Source of the DNA: an uncultured Muribaculaceae bacterium
GTDB taxonomy: Bacteria > Bacteroidota > Bacteroidia > Bacteroidales > Muribaculaceae
NCBI GenBank assembly: GCA_910587355.1
Contig: CAJUKF010000030.1
Span: forward strand, 1 to 6,421
DNA length: 6,421 nt
Reading direction: 5' to 3'
The notes below the pieces were generated by a model. It saw nothing but the letters and a program-made list of their open reading frames with translations. It did no database searches and was not told the origin of the DNA. Below are positions 5,619 through 6,421 of the stretch, in pieces (the stretch's first letter is position 1; every line of letters starts with the position of its first letter). The position numbers and the translations under genes are program-made.

Positions 5619-6421
5619 CGCCGAGAAGTGGTTGCACTGCTGCATAGATTCTGTATTGGCTCAGACATATACTGACTTCGAGTTACTGCTCGTTGATGAC
5701 GGCTCGACTGACAGAAGCGGAAAAATATGTGACGAATATGAATCTATTGATTCTAGAGTTAAAGTATTTCATAAAAAAAATGGAGGTGTTTCATCGGCTC
5801 GAAACTTCGGCATCATCAATTGTATAGGGGATTCTTTAACATTTATAGATAGCGATGATTGGGTGACAAATGAATATTTGGAGAATATTGTCAGTCATGA
5901 AAAATATGATTTAGTTATATCATATTATAAAGCCGTTGGATGGCCTGAATGGGAAAGTCGGCCGTATCAAGAATGTTGCTATAATACAGAAAGCATTAAT
6001 GAATTTTTTGATAAATATTTGATTTCTTGTAATACTGTATGGTGCAAACTTTTTAAAAGAGATATACTTATAAAGCATAATATTCTTTTTAAACCGTTTT
6101 TGAATTATGGAGAAGATACTGTCTTTGTGCTGGAATATATGAAGTATATCAATACAATTTATTGTTCTTCAAAATCTAATTATATATATAATTGTTTGAA
6201 TTCGGGAGGATTATCATCAACTTTCCAGATAGATAAGACCATCAATCTCATTGATTTGATGGCAAATGAGATTGATGAATTGGGCACAATTTTTAATTGG
6301 TATTGTCAGAAAACGAAAAATGAAATTCTCCGATTATCCTGTAACAGGATATTTAAACTATTTAATTATAATCAGCCAAATGCATATTATAAATTGAAAT
6401 CTATTTGTAATAACAAAAATA
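5581..6421 (+). CDS. Glycosyltransferase family 2, 3' end beyond the window
   Basis: The first 280 residues of a second GT2 enzyme are visible, open to the window edge with no stop. Motifs: ISVIVPVYNAEKWLHCCIDS (residues 5-24), the canonical VDDGSTDRSG (38-47), GGVSSARNFGI (68-78), FIDSDDWV with the DXD (88-95), CNTVWCKLFKRDIL (150-163), and YGEDTVFVLEY (176-186), whose ED is the candidate catalytic base. Family members commonly have about 300-350 residues, so most of the protein is present. ATG at 5581 is the only supportable start: an in-frame TAA lies just upstream at 5575-5577, and the motif begins at once. It overlaps the previous gene by 38 bp, far more than the other junctions here. 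The DNA is very AT-rich (15 G+C of 60 at 6121-6180), includes an A8 run at 5773-5780 and carries a 13-bp inverted repeat at 6240-6277. The donor and acceptor are unknown. Confidence 0.88.
   Translation, partial: MIPKISVIVPVYNAEKWLHCCIDSVLAQTYTDFELLLVDDGSTDRSGKICDEYESIDSRVKVFHKKNGGVSSARNFGIINCIGDSLTFIDSDDWVTNEYLENIVSHEKYDLVISYYKAVGWPEWESRPYQECCYNTESINEFFDKYLISCNTVWCKLFKRDILIKHNILFKPFLNYGEDTVFVLEYMKYINTIYCSSKSNYIYNCLNSGGLSSTFQIDKTINLIDLMANEIDELGTIFNWYCQKTKNEILRLSCNRIFKLFNYNQPNAYYKLKSICNNKN
6240..6277. repeat. Perfect 13-bp inverted repeat with 12-nt loop inside the second glycosyltransferase gene
   Basis: The left arm CATCAATCTCATT (6240-6252) and right arm AATGAGATTGATG (6265-6277) are exact reverse complements, separated by 12 nt (6253-6264). 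The transcript could form a 13-bp hairpin with four G-C pairs. It is not followed by a T-run and lies well inside the coding region, so it does not look like an intrinsic terminator. Function is unknown. Confidence 0.8.

Noticed and set aside
5773..5780. A8 run in the second glycosyltransferase gene.
   Set aside because: It encodes the common HKKN segment before GGVSSARN in GT2 enzymes; A-runs are expected at this base composition, so slippage is possible but not specially supported.
6178..6193. AT-only 16-bp palindrome around a TA repeat.
   Set aside because: Simple low-complexity sequence in very AT-rich coding DNA (SNYIYN); no further support for a site.
449..6203. GAATTC appears about ten times in the window, several times the chance expectation.
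   Set aside because: Seven of the ten are in-frame Glu-Phe codons (VEFK, LEFY, PEFI and similar) spread over different genes, so codon choice and protein composition explain most of the excess.

Overview
The window looks like the 5' part of a surface-polysaccharide (capsule or O-antigen-like) operon from a member of the Bacteroidales. The main reason is the first gene: a NusG-like antiterminator of the UpxY type, followed directly by a small HAD-fold protein of a kind I associate with Bacteroidales polysaccharide loci. Starts without obvious Shine-Dalgarno sequences and a low-GC cassette fit the same group. The family (for example Muribaculaceae or Bacteroidaceae) cannot be fixed from the sequence alone.

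Layout: all genes are on the + strand, and no intergenic gap exceeds a few bases. Bases 1-91 precede the first supportable start and hold no clear gene. Next come an N-terminally short UpxY-like antiterminator (92-472), a HAD-family protein (469-912), a radical SAM protein (905-2026), a polysaccharide pyruvyl transferase family protein (2023-2979), a Wzx-type flippase (2980-4554), a GT2 glycosyltransferase (4551-5618), and a second GT2 glycosyltransferase that starts at 5581 and runs off the window end. Most junctions are ATGA overlaps or abutting stop/start codons, so the genes are probably one transcript with coupled translation. No promoter or terminator could be supported.

How the genes may work together: the UpxY-like protein would keep RNA polymerase processive through the long operon. 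The glycosyltransferases would build the lipid-linked repeat unit, the pyruvyl transferase family protein would decorate a sugar with a pyruvate ketal or similar group, and the flippase would move the unit across the inner membrane. The roles of the HAD and radical SAM proteins are not established. The radical SAM gene sits directly upstream of, and overlaps, the pyruvyl transferase gene.

The most interesting signals are these: a run of nine G's inside the radical SAM gene that could switch its C-terminus by slippage; a possible auxiliary iron-sulfur cluster in the same protein; a sharp GC drop near the 3' end of the HAD gene that looks like a cassette junction; a 38-bp overlap between the two glycosyltransferase genes; and a perfect 13-bp inverted repeat inside the last gene.
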